Shown piece by piece: positions 8,211-17,215 of a stretch of DNA of 64,000 nt. Numbering within the stretch: the first letter of the stretch is position 1; every line of letters begins with the position of its first letter. The position numbers were made by a program, and so were the translations under genes. Origin of the DNA: Clavibacter capsici (GTDB lineage: Bacteria; Actinomycetota; Actinomycetes; Actinomycetales; Microbacteriaceae); NCBI RefSeq assembly GCF_001280205.1, contig NZ_CP012573.1, positions 372,001 to 436,000 of the forward strand, in the 5' to 3' direction. The notes beneath the pieces were generated by a model. It worked only from the letters and a program-made list of their open reading frames with translations, was not told the DNA's origin and made no database searches.

Positions 8211-9461
8211 GTGACACCCGACGCGCACGCCGCCCCCGCATCCGCACGGTCCCGGCCGATCCCGTCCGCCGCCGACCTCGACGCCCGCGACCCGCTCGCG
8301 CGGTTCCGCGAGCTGTTCGTGCAGGCCGACGACGTGGTCGCCTACCTCGACGGCAACTCGCTCGGACGGCCGACCGTCGCGAGCGTCGACCGCATCGCCG
8401 CGTTCGTGCGCGACGGGTGGGGAGGCCGCCTCATCCGCGGCTGGGACGAGGAGTGGCTCGAGATGCCCACGCGCATCGGGGACGACCTCGGGCGCGTCGC
8501 GTACGGGGCCGCTGCCGGCCAGACGTTCGTCGGCGACTCGACCACGGTGATCCTCTACAAGCTCGTGCGGGCCGCCGTCCGCGCGCGCCCCGGCCGCGAC
8601 GAGCTGGTGATCGACACCGACAACTTCCCGACCGACCGCTTCGTGCTCGAGGGCGTCGCGGAGGAGTGCGGCATGACGATCCGGTGGATCGAGGTGTCGC
8701 CCGACGCCGGCGTGACCCCCGAGCTCGTCGCCGAGGCGGTGGGGGAGCGGACCGCGCTCGTCGTGCTCAGCCAGGTCGCGTACCGCTCGGGGTTCCTCGC
8801 GGACGTGCCGGGGATCACGCGCGTCGTGCACGACGCCGGCGCGCTCGTGCTCTGGGACACCTGCCACTCGGTCGGCGTCGTGCCCACCGAGCTCGACGCG
8901 TGGGGCGTCGACCTCGCGGTCGGCTGCAGCTACAAGTACCTCGACGGCGGGCCCGGCGCGCCCGCGCACGGCTACGTGCGGAGCGGGCTCCAGGCCGAGC
9001 TGCGGCAGCCGATCCAGGGCTGGATGGGCGCGCAGGACGTGTTCGCGATGGGGCCGGAGTACGTGCCGGCCGACGGGATCCGCCGCTTCCTCAGCGGCAC
9101 GCCGCCCATCGTGGGCATGCTCGCGATGCGGGACATGCTCGCGCTCATCGAGGAGGCGGGCCTGGAGGCGATCCGCGCGAAGTCGCTCGCCCTCACCGGC
9201 TTCGCGCTGGATCTCGTCGACCGCGACCTCGTGCCGCTCGGCGCCCGCGTCGCGAGCCCGCGCGAGGAGGACCGCCGCGGCAGCCACGTGAGCGTCGACC
9301 ACCCGCGCTTCCGCGACATCGTCGGCGCGCTGTGGGCGGAAGGCGTGATCCCGGACTTCCGCGCGCCGTCGGGCCTGCGGCTCGGGCTCAGCCCGCTGAC
9401 GACCTCGTTCCGCGAGGTGGAGGTCGGCGTCGAGGCGATCCGGCGGCACCTGGCGGGCTGA
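8211..9461 (+). CDS. kynU: kynureninase
   Basis: A 416-aa PLP-dependent class V aminotransferase-fold enzyme. It contains YLDGNSLGRPT near the N-terminus and the diagnostic SYKYLDGGPGAPA motif, whose lysine near residue 243 is the expected Schiff-base residue. Kynureninase hydrolyses kynurenine or 3-hydroxykynurenine to (hydroxy)anthranilate and alanine in tryptophan catabolism. No other kyn genes are adjacent, so it may serve anthranilate supply or remove exogenous kynurenine. TAGGCT (8199-8204) sits exactly six bases before the GTG, pointing to a leaderless transcript. The downstream SDR gene is convergent, 21 bases away. Confidence 0.9.
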   Translation: MTPDAHAAPASARSRPIPSAADLDARDPLARFRELFVQADDVVAYLDGNSLGRPTVASVDRIAAFVRDGWGGRLIRGWDEEWLEMPTRIGDDLGRVAYGAAAGQTFVGDSTTVILYKLVRAAVRARPGRDELVIDTDNFPTDRFVLEGVAEECGMTIRWIEVSPDAGVTPELVAEAVGERTALVVLSQVAYRSGFLADVPGITRVVHDAGALVLWDTCHSVGVVPTELDAWGVDLAVGCSYKYLDGGPGAPAHGYVRSGLQAELRQPIQGWMGAQDVFAMGPEYVPADGIRRFLSGTPPIVGMLAMRDMLALIEEAGLEAIRAKSLALTGFALDLVDRDLVPLGARVASPREEDRRGSHVSVDHPRFRDIVGALWAEGVIPDFRAPSGLRLGLSPLTTSFREVEVGVEAIRRHLAG

Positions 9462-9482
9462 CCCGGCGGGGCCACGGGCGTC

Positions 9483-10277
9483 CTACGGCAGGATCGCGTC
9501 CACGTATCCGCCGTCGACCCGGAGCGCGCCGCCCGTCGTCGCCGACGCCTGCCGCGACGCGAGGTACACGCACATGTTCGCGATCTCCTCGGGCTCGATG
9601 AGCCGCTGGATCAGCGACTGCGGCCGGTGCTCCCGCATGAACGCGCGCTGCGCCTCGTCCCACGGCAGGTCGTCGCCCACGAGCTCGCGCGCGAACGCCT
9701 CGACGCCGCCCGTGTGCGTGGGGCCGGCCATGACGCAGCTGACCGTGACGCCGGATCCGGCGGCGGCCTTCGCGAAGCCGCGCGAGACCCCGAGGAGCGC
9801 GGTCTTCGAGACGCCGTAGTGGATCATCTCGGCCGGCGTGACGACGGCCGAGTCGCTCGCGATGTACTGCACCCGGCCCCAGCCGCGCGCCATCATGCCC
9901 GGCAGGTAGGCGCGCGTGAGGCGCACGCCCGCGAGCACGTTGACCTCGAAGTAGCGGCGCCACTCGTCGTCGGTGACGGCGAACGGGTCGGCCGAGCCGA
10001 AGATCCCGAGGTTGTTGACGAGCACGTCGACCTCGGGGAAGGCCGCGACCGCCCCGGCGGCGCCCTCCTCGGTCGCGACGTCGGCGGCGAGCGCCTCGAC
10101 CTCCGCCTCGGGGTGCGCCGCGCGCAGCCGGTCGCGCGAGGCGGTCGTGCCCTCCTCGCCCCGGCCGTTGACGATCACGCGGGCGCCCGCCTCGGCGAGC
10201 CCCTCCGCGATCGCGTAGCCGATGCCCTGCGTGGAGCCCGTGACGAGGGCGGTGGATCCGGTGAGGTCGATGCGCAT
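9483..10277 (-). CDS. SDR family NAD(P)-dependent oxidoreductase
   Basis: A 264-aa classical short-chain dehydrogenase. The nucleotide-binding motif TGSTQGIG is near residues 14-21, then NNLG near 90, a Ser catalytic residue in YIASDSA, and the YxxxK pair in YGVSKTA. It ends DGGYVDAILP. Arg after VIVNGR suggests NADP preference, but this is only an inference. It lies 36 bases downstream of the Gfo/Idh gene on the same strand, and the pair may act on related polyol or sugar substrates; the substrate is unknown. Confidence 0.88.
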   Translation of the reverse strand: MRIDLTGSTALVTGSTQGIGYAIAEGLAEAGARVIVNGRGEEGTTASRDRLRAAHPEAEVEALAADVATEEGAAGAVAAFPEVDVLVNNLGIFGSADPFAVTDDEWRRYFEVNVLAGVRLTRAYLPGMMARGWGRVQYIASDSAVVTPAEMIHYGVSKTALLGVSRGFAKAAAGSGVTVSCVMAGPTHTGGVEAFARELVGDDLPWDEAQRAFMREHRPQSLIQRLIEPEEIANMCVYLASRQASATTGGALRVDGGYVDAILP

Positions 10278-10313
10278 GCGAGTGCCTTCCTGATGGGGCG
10301 GGGAGCGGGCGGG

Positions 10314-11408
10314 TCAGTCGGCCCAGGCGCGCCGCGTGCTGCGGACGGGCTTGCCGGTGGTCGCGGCCTCGTGCATGAGGAGCGCGAGGTGGTGGTCCTG
10401 CGACGCCTCCGCGAGCGAGTTCGTCGAGGGTCCGCCGGCCGCGTGCGCGTGCATCTCGACGAGGCACTGCGCGACGGCGATCTCGTCGTCCGCGAGCCGG
10501 CCGGGCGCGAACGGGTTCTCGTAGACCCAGTCGGAGCCGAGCAGCAGGCCGCGCAGGTACAGCCCCTCGAGGTTGCCGCCCTGGCCGGTCTCGATCCGCG
10601 TGATGTCCGCCCAGGTCGGCGTCGTCGCGTCGAGCAGCCAGCTCACGTGCTCGTCGACGATCTCGCCGCGCTCGCCGCGGACGAGCAGCCGGTTGCGGCG
10701 GATCCAGGAGAAGTACTGCCGGTCGGCGAAGTCGTAGACGCCGAGCCGCTCGCCGAAGTCGAAGCGCGCGGTGGTCTGCACGGCGGTCACGACCTCCTCG
10801 CGGACGGGGTCGCCGTCGCGGTCGGGCCCGGCCACGAGCGGCGAGGAGAACCGCTGCGCCGTGATGGTCGCGTCCTCGAAGCCGATCCCGAGGGCCCGCC
10901 GCATCACGCGGACGCCGTGGTAGTCGTGGCACTGGGCGACCTGCGCCTGGCTGATCCGGCCGAGCCGGCCGGAGGCGGCGATGGCGAGCTGCGCGGCGAG
11001 CAGCGGCGAGAGCGGGTACTGCTCCGCCACCTCGATCCGCGCGCCCTGCCGCACGAGTGCGTCGAGCCGCTCGAGGTCCTCTACCGTCTCGCCGGGCGGC
11101 GTCTCGGTGAGGACGGCCACGCCGCGGTCGACGAGGTCGGCGATCACGTCGGGCGCGGCCGTCCGCGGCACCGACACCACCACGAACGACGGCGCCTCCG
11201 CGGCGAGCAGCTCGGCCGCGGTGCGGAACGTGCGGATCCCCCAGTCCTCCTCGAGCGCCCGGCCGGTCTCGGCGCTGCGGGTCACGAGCCCGGTGACCGC
11301 GAAGCGCTCCGGGAGGGCGCGCGCGATGCGCAGGAAGAAGGCGCTGCGCCAGCCGCTCCCCACGATGCCGAAGCGGATCTGCGGGGCGGGCGGCGCGGGG
11401 CGGGGCAT
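10314..11408 (-). CDS. Gfo/Idh/MocA family oxidoreductase
   Basis: A 364-aa protein with an N-terminal Rossmann fold starting IRFGIVGSGWRSAFFLRIA (dinucleotide motif GxGxxS) and, near residue 100, the TETPPGET segment. The family normally has EKP here, and the usual lysine is not seen. Members oxidise or reduce sugar and inositol derivatives with NAD(P). The loss of the conserved lysine suggests an altered reaction. TACGCT lies seven bases before the ATG at 11408, with no Shine-Dalgarno. It is divergent from the glycosyltransferase operon at 11608, and the shared 199-base spacer has two palindromes. Confidence 0.82.
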   Translation of the reverse strand: MPRPAPPAPQIRFGIVGSGWRSAFFLRIARALPERFAVTGLVTRSAETGRALEEDWGIRTFRTAAELLAAEAPSFVVVSVPRTAAPDVIADLVDRGVAVLTETPPGETVEDLERLDALVRQGARIEVAEQYPLSPLLAAQLAIAASGRLGRISQAQVAQCHDYHGVRVMRRALGIGFEDATITAQRFSSPLVAGPDRDGDPVREEVVTAVQTTARFDFGERLGVYDFADRQYFSWIRRNRLLVRGERGEIVDEHVSWLLDATTPTWADITRIETGQGGNLEGLYLRGLLLGSDWVYENPFAPGRLADDEIAVAQCLVEMHAHAAGGPSTNSLAEASQDHHLALLMHEAATTGKPVRSTRRAWAD

Positions 11409-11534
11409 GCTCGCCAGCGTACGCGCGGCCCCGCCGGCGGACCCGGCGACGGCCCCGCCGGCAGGGCTCCGGGACGCGCCGCTGGGTTCTCGCAGCAGAC
11501 TGGGGAATACTCGCGAGGGCCGGGAGGCTGTCCC

Positions 11535-11566
11535 GGGAGCGAACGCTCCCGCGTGAGGCGCCTCAC
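11535..11566. promoter_or_regulatory. two adjacent palindromes in a divergent promoter region
   Basis: GGGAGCG-AA-CGCTCCC (11535-11550, 7-bp arms) is followed two bases later by the perfect 14-bp palindrome GTGAGGCGCCTCAC (11553-11566). They sit between the divergent Gfo/Idh gene (start 11408) and the glycosyltransferase operon (start 11608). They could be operators, or RNA hairpins in the operon's leader. The first resembles LacI-family sites with two extra central bases. Confidence 0.5.
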
Positions 11567-11607
11567 GGCTCCGTCGCCGGAGTACGCGACCCGAGGGGGA
11601 GACGAGC

Positions 11608-13848
11608 ATGGGGATCCAGACGAGCCTCGACCAGGTCGCGCAGGCCGCGCGCATCCTCGACGTGATGCAGGAGGCCGACGAGCTCACGGTCGCCGCCAGT
11701 CGCGACGGCGGCGGGCGCGCGGTGCGGCTCCTCGCCCGCGCCGCCGCGGATCCCGCCGACCAGCTCACCGCCGTGGCCGCCATCCACGCGCTCGCCCAGG
11801 TCTTCGACGAGGCCGCCGACCTCGCGCTCGTCGCGCTCCTCGACCACGACGTGCGGTGGATCCGCGAGCACGCCGCCTGGGCCTTCGGCACCCGCCTGCC
11901 GCGCTTCGACGCGGTCTCCGGCCTCGTCGCGATGGTCGTCGAGGGCGGCTTCCCCGGCATGCTCGCGCAGCGCACCCTCGAGCAGTGGGCCGGCTCCACG
12001 CCCGACCACCTCTCCCTCGCGCTCGAGAACGCCCTGCTCGGCGTCCGCGGCGACGGCGCGCGCTCGCGCCTCGTCGAGACCATCGGGCTCGTGCACGGCC
12101 GGATCCCCGAGCGCGTGCTGCTCCGCCTCGCGCAGGACGTGCGCGAGGGCCCGCTCACCCGGTCCGCCGCCGTCGCCGCGCTCGGCGACCGGCCCGCGGG
12201 GGAGGCGACCCTCGGGATCGTCTCCGACATCGCCCGCGGCGACGACGCGGTGGCCGCGGTGGCGCGCCTCGCCGTCCTCGACATCGCGCGCCAGCACGGC
12301 GACCACCCGGCGGCGCCCGCGCGGCCCGGCCTCACGGTCGTCCAGCTCTTCCTGCACGCCGACATCGACGCGGGCCTCACGCACGTCGGCGCGGGCGACA
12401 ACGGCGGCATCGCGACCCTGCTGGTGCGCCTCGGCGACGCGCTCGTGGATGCCGCGGCCGCCGCCCCCGGCGCCGCCGCCCCCGCCGCGGAGACGGCCGG
12501 CGCGCCCACGGTCGCCGACCGCCCGGTCGACCGCGTCATCACGCTCTCCCGCGGCACGCCCGACCAGGCGCTCGCCTCGCTCGCCCGCGTCTCCGCCGGC
12601 GACGACGGCCACGTCTTCGCGCACATCCCGATGCTCGGCGGCCCGCGCTCGCTCCCCGAGGCGTGGCCGCACCGCGTCGAGGCCGAGCGGGGGATCCGCC
12701 GCGTGCTGCGCGCCGCCGGCCGCGTCGACGCCGTGCACCTCCGCATGGCCGACGTCGGCACGCTCGCCGCCTCCACGGTCGCGCGCGAGCTCGGAATCCC
12801 CGTGGTGTTCACGGTCGCTCCGGACCCGCACGGCGTCGTCGACGCGCTCGACCGCTCCGGCGCCCTCACCCGCGACGGCTTCGGCGCCGTCGACGCCCGC
12901 GAGCACTACTGGTTCCGCGTGCGGCTCGTGCAGCGCCTGGCCGCCGACGCCGCGCACACCGTGCTCTTCCCGCGCCCGGAGCTCAAGCGCGACATGCGCC
13001 GACTCGTCGGCATCGACGTGGACGCGCACCCCGAGCGCCACAGCGTCGTCGCCGAGGGCATCGACGTCGCCGCCATCGAGCGCTCCCGCGACGACGCGAT
13101 GCTCGGCGCCGACGCGGACGGCGCGCCCGCCCGCGCGTTCGTCGAGCTCGACGACCTGCTCCGCGGCCTCCCCGAGGAGCGCCGCGGCCTGCCGCTCGTC
13201 ATCAGCGTCGGCCGCCTCGCCCGCGTCAAGGGCATGGCGCAGCTGGCGCACGTATGGGCGGCGGATCCCGCGCTCCGCTCCCGCGCCAACCTCCTCGTCG
13301 TGGGCGGCGACCTCGACGCGCCCACCCCCGAGGAGCGCGACCAGCTCGCCCGGATCCTCGACGCGGTGCCCGGTGCGGGCGACCCGTCGGACGCCGCGCG
13401 CCACGGCCTCCTCCTCGCCGGCCACCGCGGCAACGACACCGTCACGCGCTGGCTCGCCGCCGTCCGCTACGGCCGCCCCGGCCTCACCGCGCCCGGCGGC
13501 GCGTACGCGTGCGCGAGCATCAAGGAGGAGTTCGGCGTCGCGCTCCTCGAGGCGATGTCGATGGGCCTGCCCGTCGTCGCGCCCGCGTCGGGAGGCCCCG
13601 CGACCTACGTGGAGGACGGCGTGACGGGCCTCCTCGTCGACACCACGGATCCGGCCGGGCTCGCCACCGGCATCGCCCGCGCGCTCGACATCGCGGGCGG
13701 CCCCGAGGCCGACGCCGCGGCCGACCGCGCGCGCGACATGGTCGCCCGCACCTTCACCATCCAGGCCATGGCGGGCACCCTGTCCCGCGTCTACCGCGAC
13801 GTCGCCGCAGCCGACGACCGAACCCTCTGGGAGCTCAGCGCCTCATGA
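11608..13848 (+). CDS. HEAT-repeat / GT4 glycosyltransferase fusion protein
   Basis: A 746-aa protein. The first 270 or so residues are helical repeats of HEAT type (for example WIREHAAWAFGTRLPRFDAV), a scaffold fold. The remainder is a GT-B glycosyltransferase of family 4, with the nucleotide-sugar motif EEFGVALLEAMSMG near residue 641 (the ExxxxxxxE signature) followed by GLPVVAPASGGPATYVEDG. It presumably adds a sugar from an NDP donor to an unknown acceptor. A GGGGGAGA Shine-Dalgarno precedes the ATG. Its stop overlaps the start of the next glycosyltransferase (ATGA at 13845), so the two are translationally coupled. Confidence 0.82.
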   Translation: MGIQTSLDQVAQAARILDVMQEADELTVAASRDGGGRAVRLLARAAADPADQLTAVAAIHALAQVFDEAADLALVALLDHDVRWIREHAAWAFGTRLPRFDAVSGLVAMVVEGGFPGMLAQRTLEQWAGSTPDHLSLALENALLGVRGDGARSRLVETIGLVHGRIPERVLLRLAQDVREGPLTRSAAVAALGDRPAGEATLGIVSDIARGDDAVAAVARLAVLDIARQHGDHPAAPARPGLTVVQLFLHADIDAGLTHVGAGDNGGIATLLVRLGDALVDAAAAAPGAAAPAAETAGAPTVADRPVDRVITLSRGTPDQALASLARVSAGDDGHVFAHIPMLGGPRSLPEAWPHRVEAERGIRRVLRAAGRVDAVHLRMADVGTLAASTVARELGIPVVFTVAPDPHGVVDALDRSGALTRDGFGAVDAREHYWFRVRLVQRLAADAAHTVLFPRPELKRDMRRLVGIDVDAHPERHSVVAEGIDVAAIERSRDDAMLGADADGAPARAFVELDDLLRGLPEERRGLPLVISVGRLARVKGMAQLAHVWAADPALRSRANLLVVGGDLDAPTPEERDQLARILDAVPGAGDPSDAARHGLLLAGHRGNDTVTRWLAAVRYGRPGLTAPGGAYACASIKEEFGVALLEAMSMGLPVVAPASGGPATYVEDGVTGLLVDTTDPAGLATGIARALDIAGGPEADAAADRARDMVARTFTIQAMAGTLSRVYRDVAAADDRTLWELSAS

Positions 13849-15170
13849 CCCTGCTCGTCATCAGCCCGGACTACGCGTCCCACCTCTTCCCCCTCCTCAC
13901 GCTCGCGTCGGCCTGGCAGCAGGCGGGCGAGCGCGTGGTCGTGGCCACCGGATCCGCCACCGCCGGCATCGTCGAGGCCTCCGGCTTCGAGCGCATCGAC
14001 CTTCGCCTCGGCCGCGGATCCAACCCCGGCACCATCAAGGCCGAGGAGCAGCCGACCGGCGAGGACGACGCCCTCCGCGGCTTCTTCGCCGCCACCCGCC
14101 GCGGCATGGTGGAGACCCTCCGCTTCCAGGCCGAGGCCCGGAGCGACGACCTCCTGTGGGAGCCGGTCGAGACCGCGCGCGCCGTGCAGCGGATCCTCGA
14201 CGAGGTGCGCCCCGACCAGGTGATCGTCGACCACCTCGCCTTCAGCGCCCGCCTCGCGCTCCTCGCCTCGGGCACGCGCCATGCCGACGTCGTGCTCGGC
14301 CACCCCAGCGCGCTGCCCGTGGGCGACGAGGTCTACGGCTTCCCGCCCGCGTGGCCCGCCGCCTTCGAGCCCGAGGAGGACGACCTCGACGAGCTGCACG
14401 CGCTGTGCCTGCGCGTCCGCGACCGCTTCACCGCGCAGTGGAACGACGCCCTCGCGGTGCTCGCGCCGTCCATGCGCCCGAGCCGCGACGCCTTCGCGGA
14501 GGCGGGCGACGTGCTCCTCCTCAACTACCCGGAGGAGCTCCACGACCCCGACCGCTCCGAGCTGCTCCCGCCGCACGCCTTCATCGGCTCGGCGGTGCGC
14601 CGCGAGGCACCGGATGCCGACGTGCAGGACTGGATCGACCAGGGCGGCGACCCCATCGTCTACGTGTCGCTCGGCAGCTTCCTCTCGGTGCGCGGCGACG
14701 TGCTCGCGCGCATCGCGGCGGCCCTCCGCGACCTCGACGTGCGCGTGGCGCTCGCGACCGGATCCACCGACCCGGCGGAGCTCGGGGACATCCCGGCCGA
14801 CTGGCTGGTGCGGCCGTTCCTCCCGCAGGTGACGCTGCTCGGCCACGCCGACCTCGCGGTCACGCACGGCGGCAACAACTCCGTCACCGAGGCGGCGACC
14901 GCAGGCGTGCCGATGCTCGTGCTGCCGCTCTCGACCGACCAGTTCGCGGGCGCCGCGGCCCTTGAGGAGGCGGGGCTCGGGATCGCGCTGGCCCCGAACG
15001 TCGCGACCGTCACCGAGCTGCGGCAGGCGGCGAAGCTCCTGCTGAACCCCGCCGGCGGGCAGCGCGCCATGCTCGACGCCGTCGCGTCGTCGCTCACCCG
15101 CTCGCCCGGGCCGCAGCGCGCGTACCAGGCGCTGGCCGGCGGGATCCGCCCGGAGCAGGCCGCCCGCTGA
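13845..15170 (+). CDS. GT1 (UDP-glucuronosyl/glycosyltransferase-like) glycosyltransferase
   Basis: A 441-aa GT-B fold protein of the UGT/macrolide-glycosyltransferase type. The N-terminal acceptor domain starts TLLVISPDYASHLFPLL. The C-terminal donor domain has VYVSLGSFLSVRGD and the signature HGGNNSVTEAATAGVPMLVLP near residues 344-364, then DQFAGAAALEEAGLG. GT1 enzymes often glycosylate small hydrophobic molecules or lipids. It is coupled to the HEAT-GT4 gene by an ATGA overlap, so the two probably build one glycoconjugate. The product is unknown. Confidence 0.85.
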   Translation: MTLLVISPDYASHLFPLLTLASAWQQAGERVVVATGSATAGIVEASGFERIDLRLGRGSNPGTIKAEEQPTGEDDALRGFFAATRRGMVETLRFQAEARSDDLLWEPVETARAVQRILDEVRPDQVIVDHLAFSARLALLASGTRHADVVLGHPSALPVGDEVYGFPPAWPAAFEPEEDDLDELHALCLRVRDRFTAQWNDALAVLAPSMRPSRDAFAEAGDVLLLNYPEELHDPDRSELLPPHAFIGSAVRREAPDADVQDWIDQGGDPIVYVSLGSFLSVRGDVLARIAAALRDLDVRVALATGSTDPAELGDIPADWLVRPFLPQVTLLGHADLAVTHGGNNSVTEAATAGVPMLVLPLSTDQFAGAAALEEAGLGIALAPNVATVTELRQAAKLLLNPAGGQRAMLDAVASSLTRSPGPQRAYQALAGGIRPEQAAR

Positions 15171-15213
15171 CCCGCCCGGGCGACGCCCGCCCGCCGATCT
15201 CGTAGACTCGACG

Positions 15214-15282
15214 GTGACCGCACGCCGCGCCCGGCGCGGGCCGGTCGCCCACAGTCTCGGAATGGATCAGGTGCCCTCGTGA
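15214..15282 (+). CDS. candidate 22-aa leader ORF upstream of small membrane protein
   Basis: A 23-codon ORF begins at a GTG five bases after TAGACT (15203-15208), so it could be translated from a leaderless mRNA. Its TGA overlaps the GTG of the next gene (GTGA at 15279-15282). The peptide is MTARRARRGPVAHSLGMDQV followed by PS: Arg-rich at first, without runs that would suggest amino-acid attenuation. Its act of translation may deliver ribosomes to the downstream start. Expression is inferred from position only. Confidence 0.4.
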   Translation: MTARRARRGPVAHSLGMDQVPS

Positions 15283-15452
15283 ACATCGTCGCTTTCATCA
15301 TCGCGTTCGCCCTCTTCCTCGGCGGCATGGCGCTGTTCGCGTTCGCGTTCTACATCGAGGGCTTCGAGCTGCTGAGCTTCTTCGCCGGCATCCTGCTCGT
15401 CTCGGCGTCCATCGCGATCCCGGCCCACATCCTCAAGCGCACCGACGCCTGA
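15279..15452 (+). CDS. 57-aa small integral membrane protein
   Basis: A short protein with two predicted hydrophobic helices, FIIAFALFLGGMALFAFAF and FFAGILLVSASIAIPAHIL, separated by a short acidic turn, with a basic C-terminus KRTDA. I do not recognise a named family; small two-helix proteins like this are common in actinobacteria. The ATG at 15262 in another frame is blocked by a stop, leaving the GTG at 15279 as the start. Its translation appears coupled to the preceding 22-aa ORF. Confidence 0.65.
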   Translation: MNIVAFIIAFALFLGGMALFAFAFYIEGFELLSFFAGILLVSASIAIPAHILKRTDA

Positions 15453-15520
15453 TCCGCGGGTCCCGCTCGGCCCCCGCGCCCGGAAACACCCCCGACACAC
15501 GCCCCCGTTAGGCTCCGGCC

Positions 15521-17215
15521 ATGGGTGATCTGTTCGAGGGATACGGCACGCTCGCGGCCGCGCGCCGCGCCACCGGCGGCGCGATGCCGTTCGACGAGAT
15601 GTTCCGGGATCCGCCGGCCGACGGCGAGCCCGCCGCCACGCGGGCGGCCTACCGCGAGATCCACGCCGCGCTCTCCCGCATGACCAAGGAGGAGCTGAAG
15701 GACCGCACCGACGCGCTCGCCACCAGCTACCTCGCGCAGGGCGTCACCTTCGACTTCGCGGGCGAGGAGCGGCCGTTCCCGCTCGACGCCGTGCCGCGCG
15801 TCATCGAGCAGGCCGAGTGGAGCCGGCTCGAGAAGGGCGTCGCGCAGCGGGTCCGGGCGCTCGAGGCGTTCCTCGCGGACGTCTACGGGCCGCAGCGCGC
15901 GATCCGCGACGGCGTGATCCCCGCCCGCCTCATCAGCTCGTCCAGCCACTTCCACCGCCAGGCCGCGGGCATCGACCCCGCCAACGGCGTCCGCATCCAG
16001 GTCTCCGGCATCGACCTCGTGCGCGACGAGGCCGGCGAGATGCGCGTCCTCGAGGACAACGTGCGCGTGCCCTCGGGCGTCAGCTACGTCATCTCGAACC
16101 GCCGGGTCATGGCGCAGACGCTCCCCGAGCTGTTCGTCTCGATGCGCGTCCGCCCCGTGGGCGACTACCCGAACAAGCTCCTCCAGGCCCTCCGCGCGAG
16201 CGCGCCCGACGGCGTCGAGGACCCGAACGTCGTCGTCCTCACTCCCGGCGTCTACAACAGCGCCTACTTCGAGCACACGCTGCTCGCGCGCCTCATGGGC
16301 GTCGAGCTCGTCGAGGGCCGCGACCTGTTCTGCTCGGGCGGCCGCGTCTGGATGCGCACCACCGGCGGCCCCATGCGCGTCGACGTCATCTACCGCCGCG
16401 TCGACGACGAGTTCCTCGACCCGCTGCAGTTCCGCGCCGACTCCATGCTCGGCTCGCCCGGCCTCATGCTCGCCGCGCGCCTCGGCAACGTCACCATCGC
16501 GAACGCGGTGGGCAACGGCGTCGCCGACGACAAGCTCGTCTACACGTACCTGCCCGACCTCATCCGCTACTACCTGGCCGAGGACGCGATCATCCCGAAC
16601 GTCGACACCTGGCGCCTCGAGGAGCCCGACTCGCTCGAGGAGGTCCTCGACCGGCTGCCCGAGCTCGTCGTGAAGCCCGTCGACGGATCCGGCGGCAAGG
16701 GCCTCGTGGTCGGCCCCGCCGCCTCCGCGGGCGAGCTCGCCGAGCTGCGCGCGCGGCTCCTCAAGGACCCGCGCGGCTGGATCGCGCAGCCCGTCGTGCA
16801 GCTCAGCACCATCCCCACGCTCGTGGAGGACGGCATGCGCCCGCGCCACGCCGACCTCCGCCCGTTCGCGGTCAACGACGGCCGCGACATCTGGGTGCTG
16901 CCGGGCGGGCTCACGCGCGTCGCGCTCCCCGAGGGCCAGCTCGTGGTCAACAGCAGCCAGGGAGGCGGATCCAAGGACACCTGGGTCGTCGGCGACGCCG
17001 GCTTCCCCACGGCCACGCGCGAGCGCAGCGTGCAGACGCTCGTCGCCGACCAGGCCGCGGTGACGACGTCGATCCCGATCGTCGACGGCGACAAGGCCCC
17101 CGACCAGTCGCCGCACGACGCGCCGCGCAATCGCGACCAGCACGAGCAGCAGCAGCAGGCCGGCGCCCGCGCCGCCGCGTCCGCCGCCGCCGACACCACC
17201 GAGGGGGACCGCTGA
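15521..17215 (+). CDS. circularly permuted ATP-grasp protein
   Basis: A 564-aa protein of the circularly permuted ATP-grasp type 2 family. Recognisable segments include EDNVRVPSGVSYVI near 190, then AIIPNVDTWR near 355, and the ATP-binding ELVVKPVDGSGGKGLVVGP near 385-403. The C-terminal 40 residues are a Gln/Ala-rich tail. Proteins of this family are thought to form peptide-like bonds on unknown substrates. They nearly always occur with alpha-E and transglutaminase-like partners, as here (17215 and 18147). TAGGCT is exactly six bases before the ATG, suggesting a leaderless operon mRNA. The reaction product is not known. Confidence 0.9.
   Translation: MGDLFEGYGTLAAARRATGGAMPFDEMFRDPPADGEPAATRAAYREIHAALSRMTKEELKDRTDALATSYLAQGVTFDFAGEERPFPLDAVPRVIEQAEWSRLEKGVAQRVRALEAFLADVYGPQRAIRDGVIPARLISSSSHFHRQAAGIDPANGVRIQVSGIDLVRDEAGEMRVLEDNVRVPSGVSYVISNRRVMAQTLPELFVSMRVRPVGDYPNKLLQALRASAPDGVEDPNVVVLTPGVYNSAYFEHTLLARLMGVELVEGRDLFCSGGRVWMRTTGGPMRVDVIYRRVDDEFLDPLQFRADSMLGSPGLMLAARLGNVTIANAVGNGVADDKLVYTYLPDLIRYYLAEDAIIPNVDTWRLEEPDSLEEVLDRLPELVVKPVDGSGGKGLVVGPAASAGELAELRARLLKDPRGWIAQPVVQLSTIPTLVEDGMRPRHADLRPFAVNDGRDIWVLPGGLTRVALPEGQLVVNSSQGGGSKDTWVVGDAGFPTATRERSVQTLVADQAAVTTSIPIVDGDKAPDQSPHDAPRNRDQHEQQQQAGARAAASAAADTTEGDR

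Noticed and set aside
9627..13844. Very long plus-strand frame running into the GT1 gene
   Set aside because: Only the part from 13845 is a recognisable protein; the rest is a shadow of the oxidoreductase genes and the HEAT-GT4 gene.
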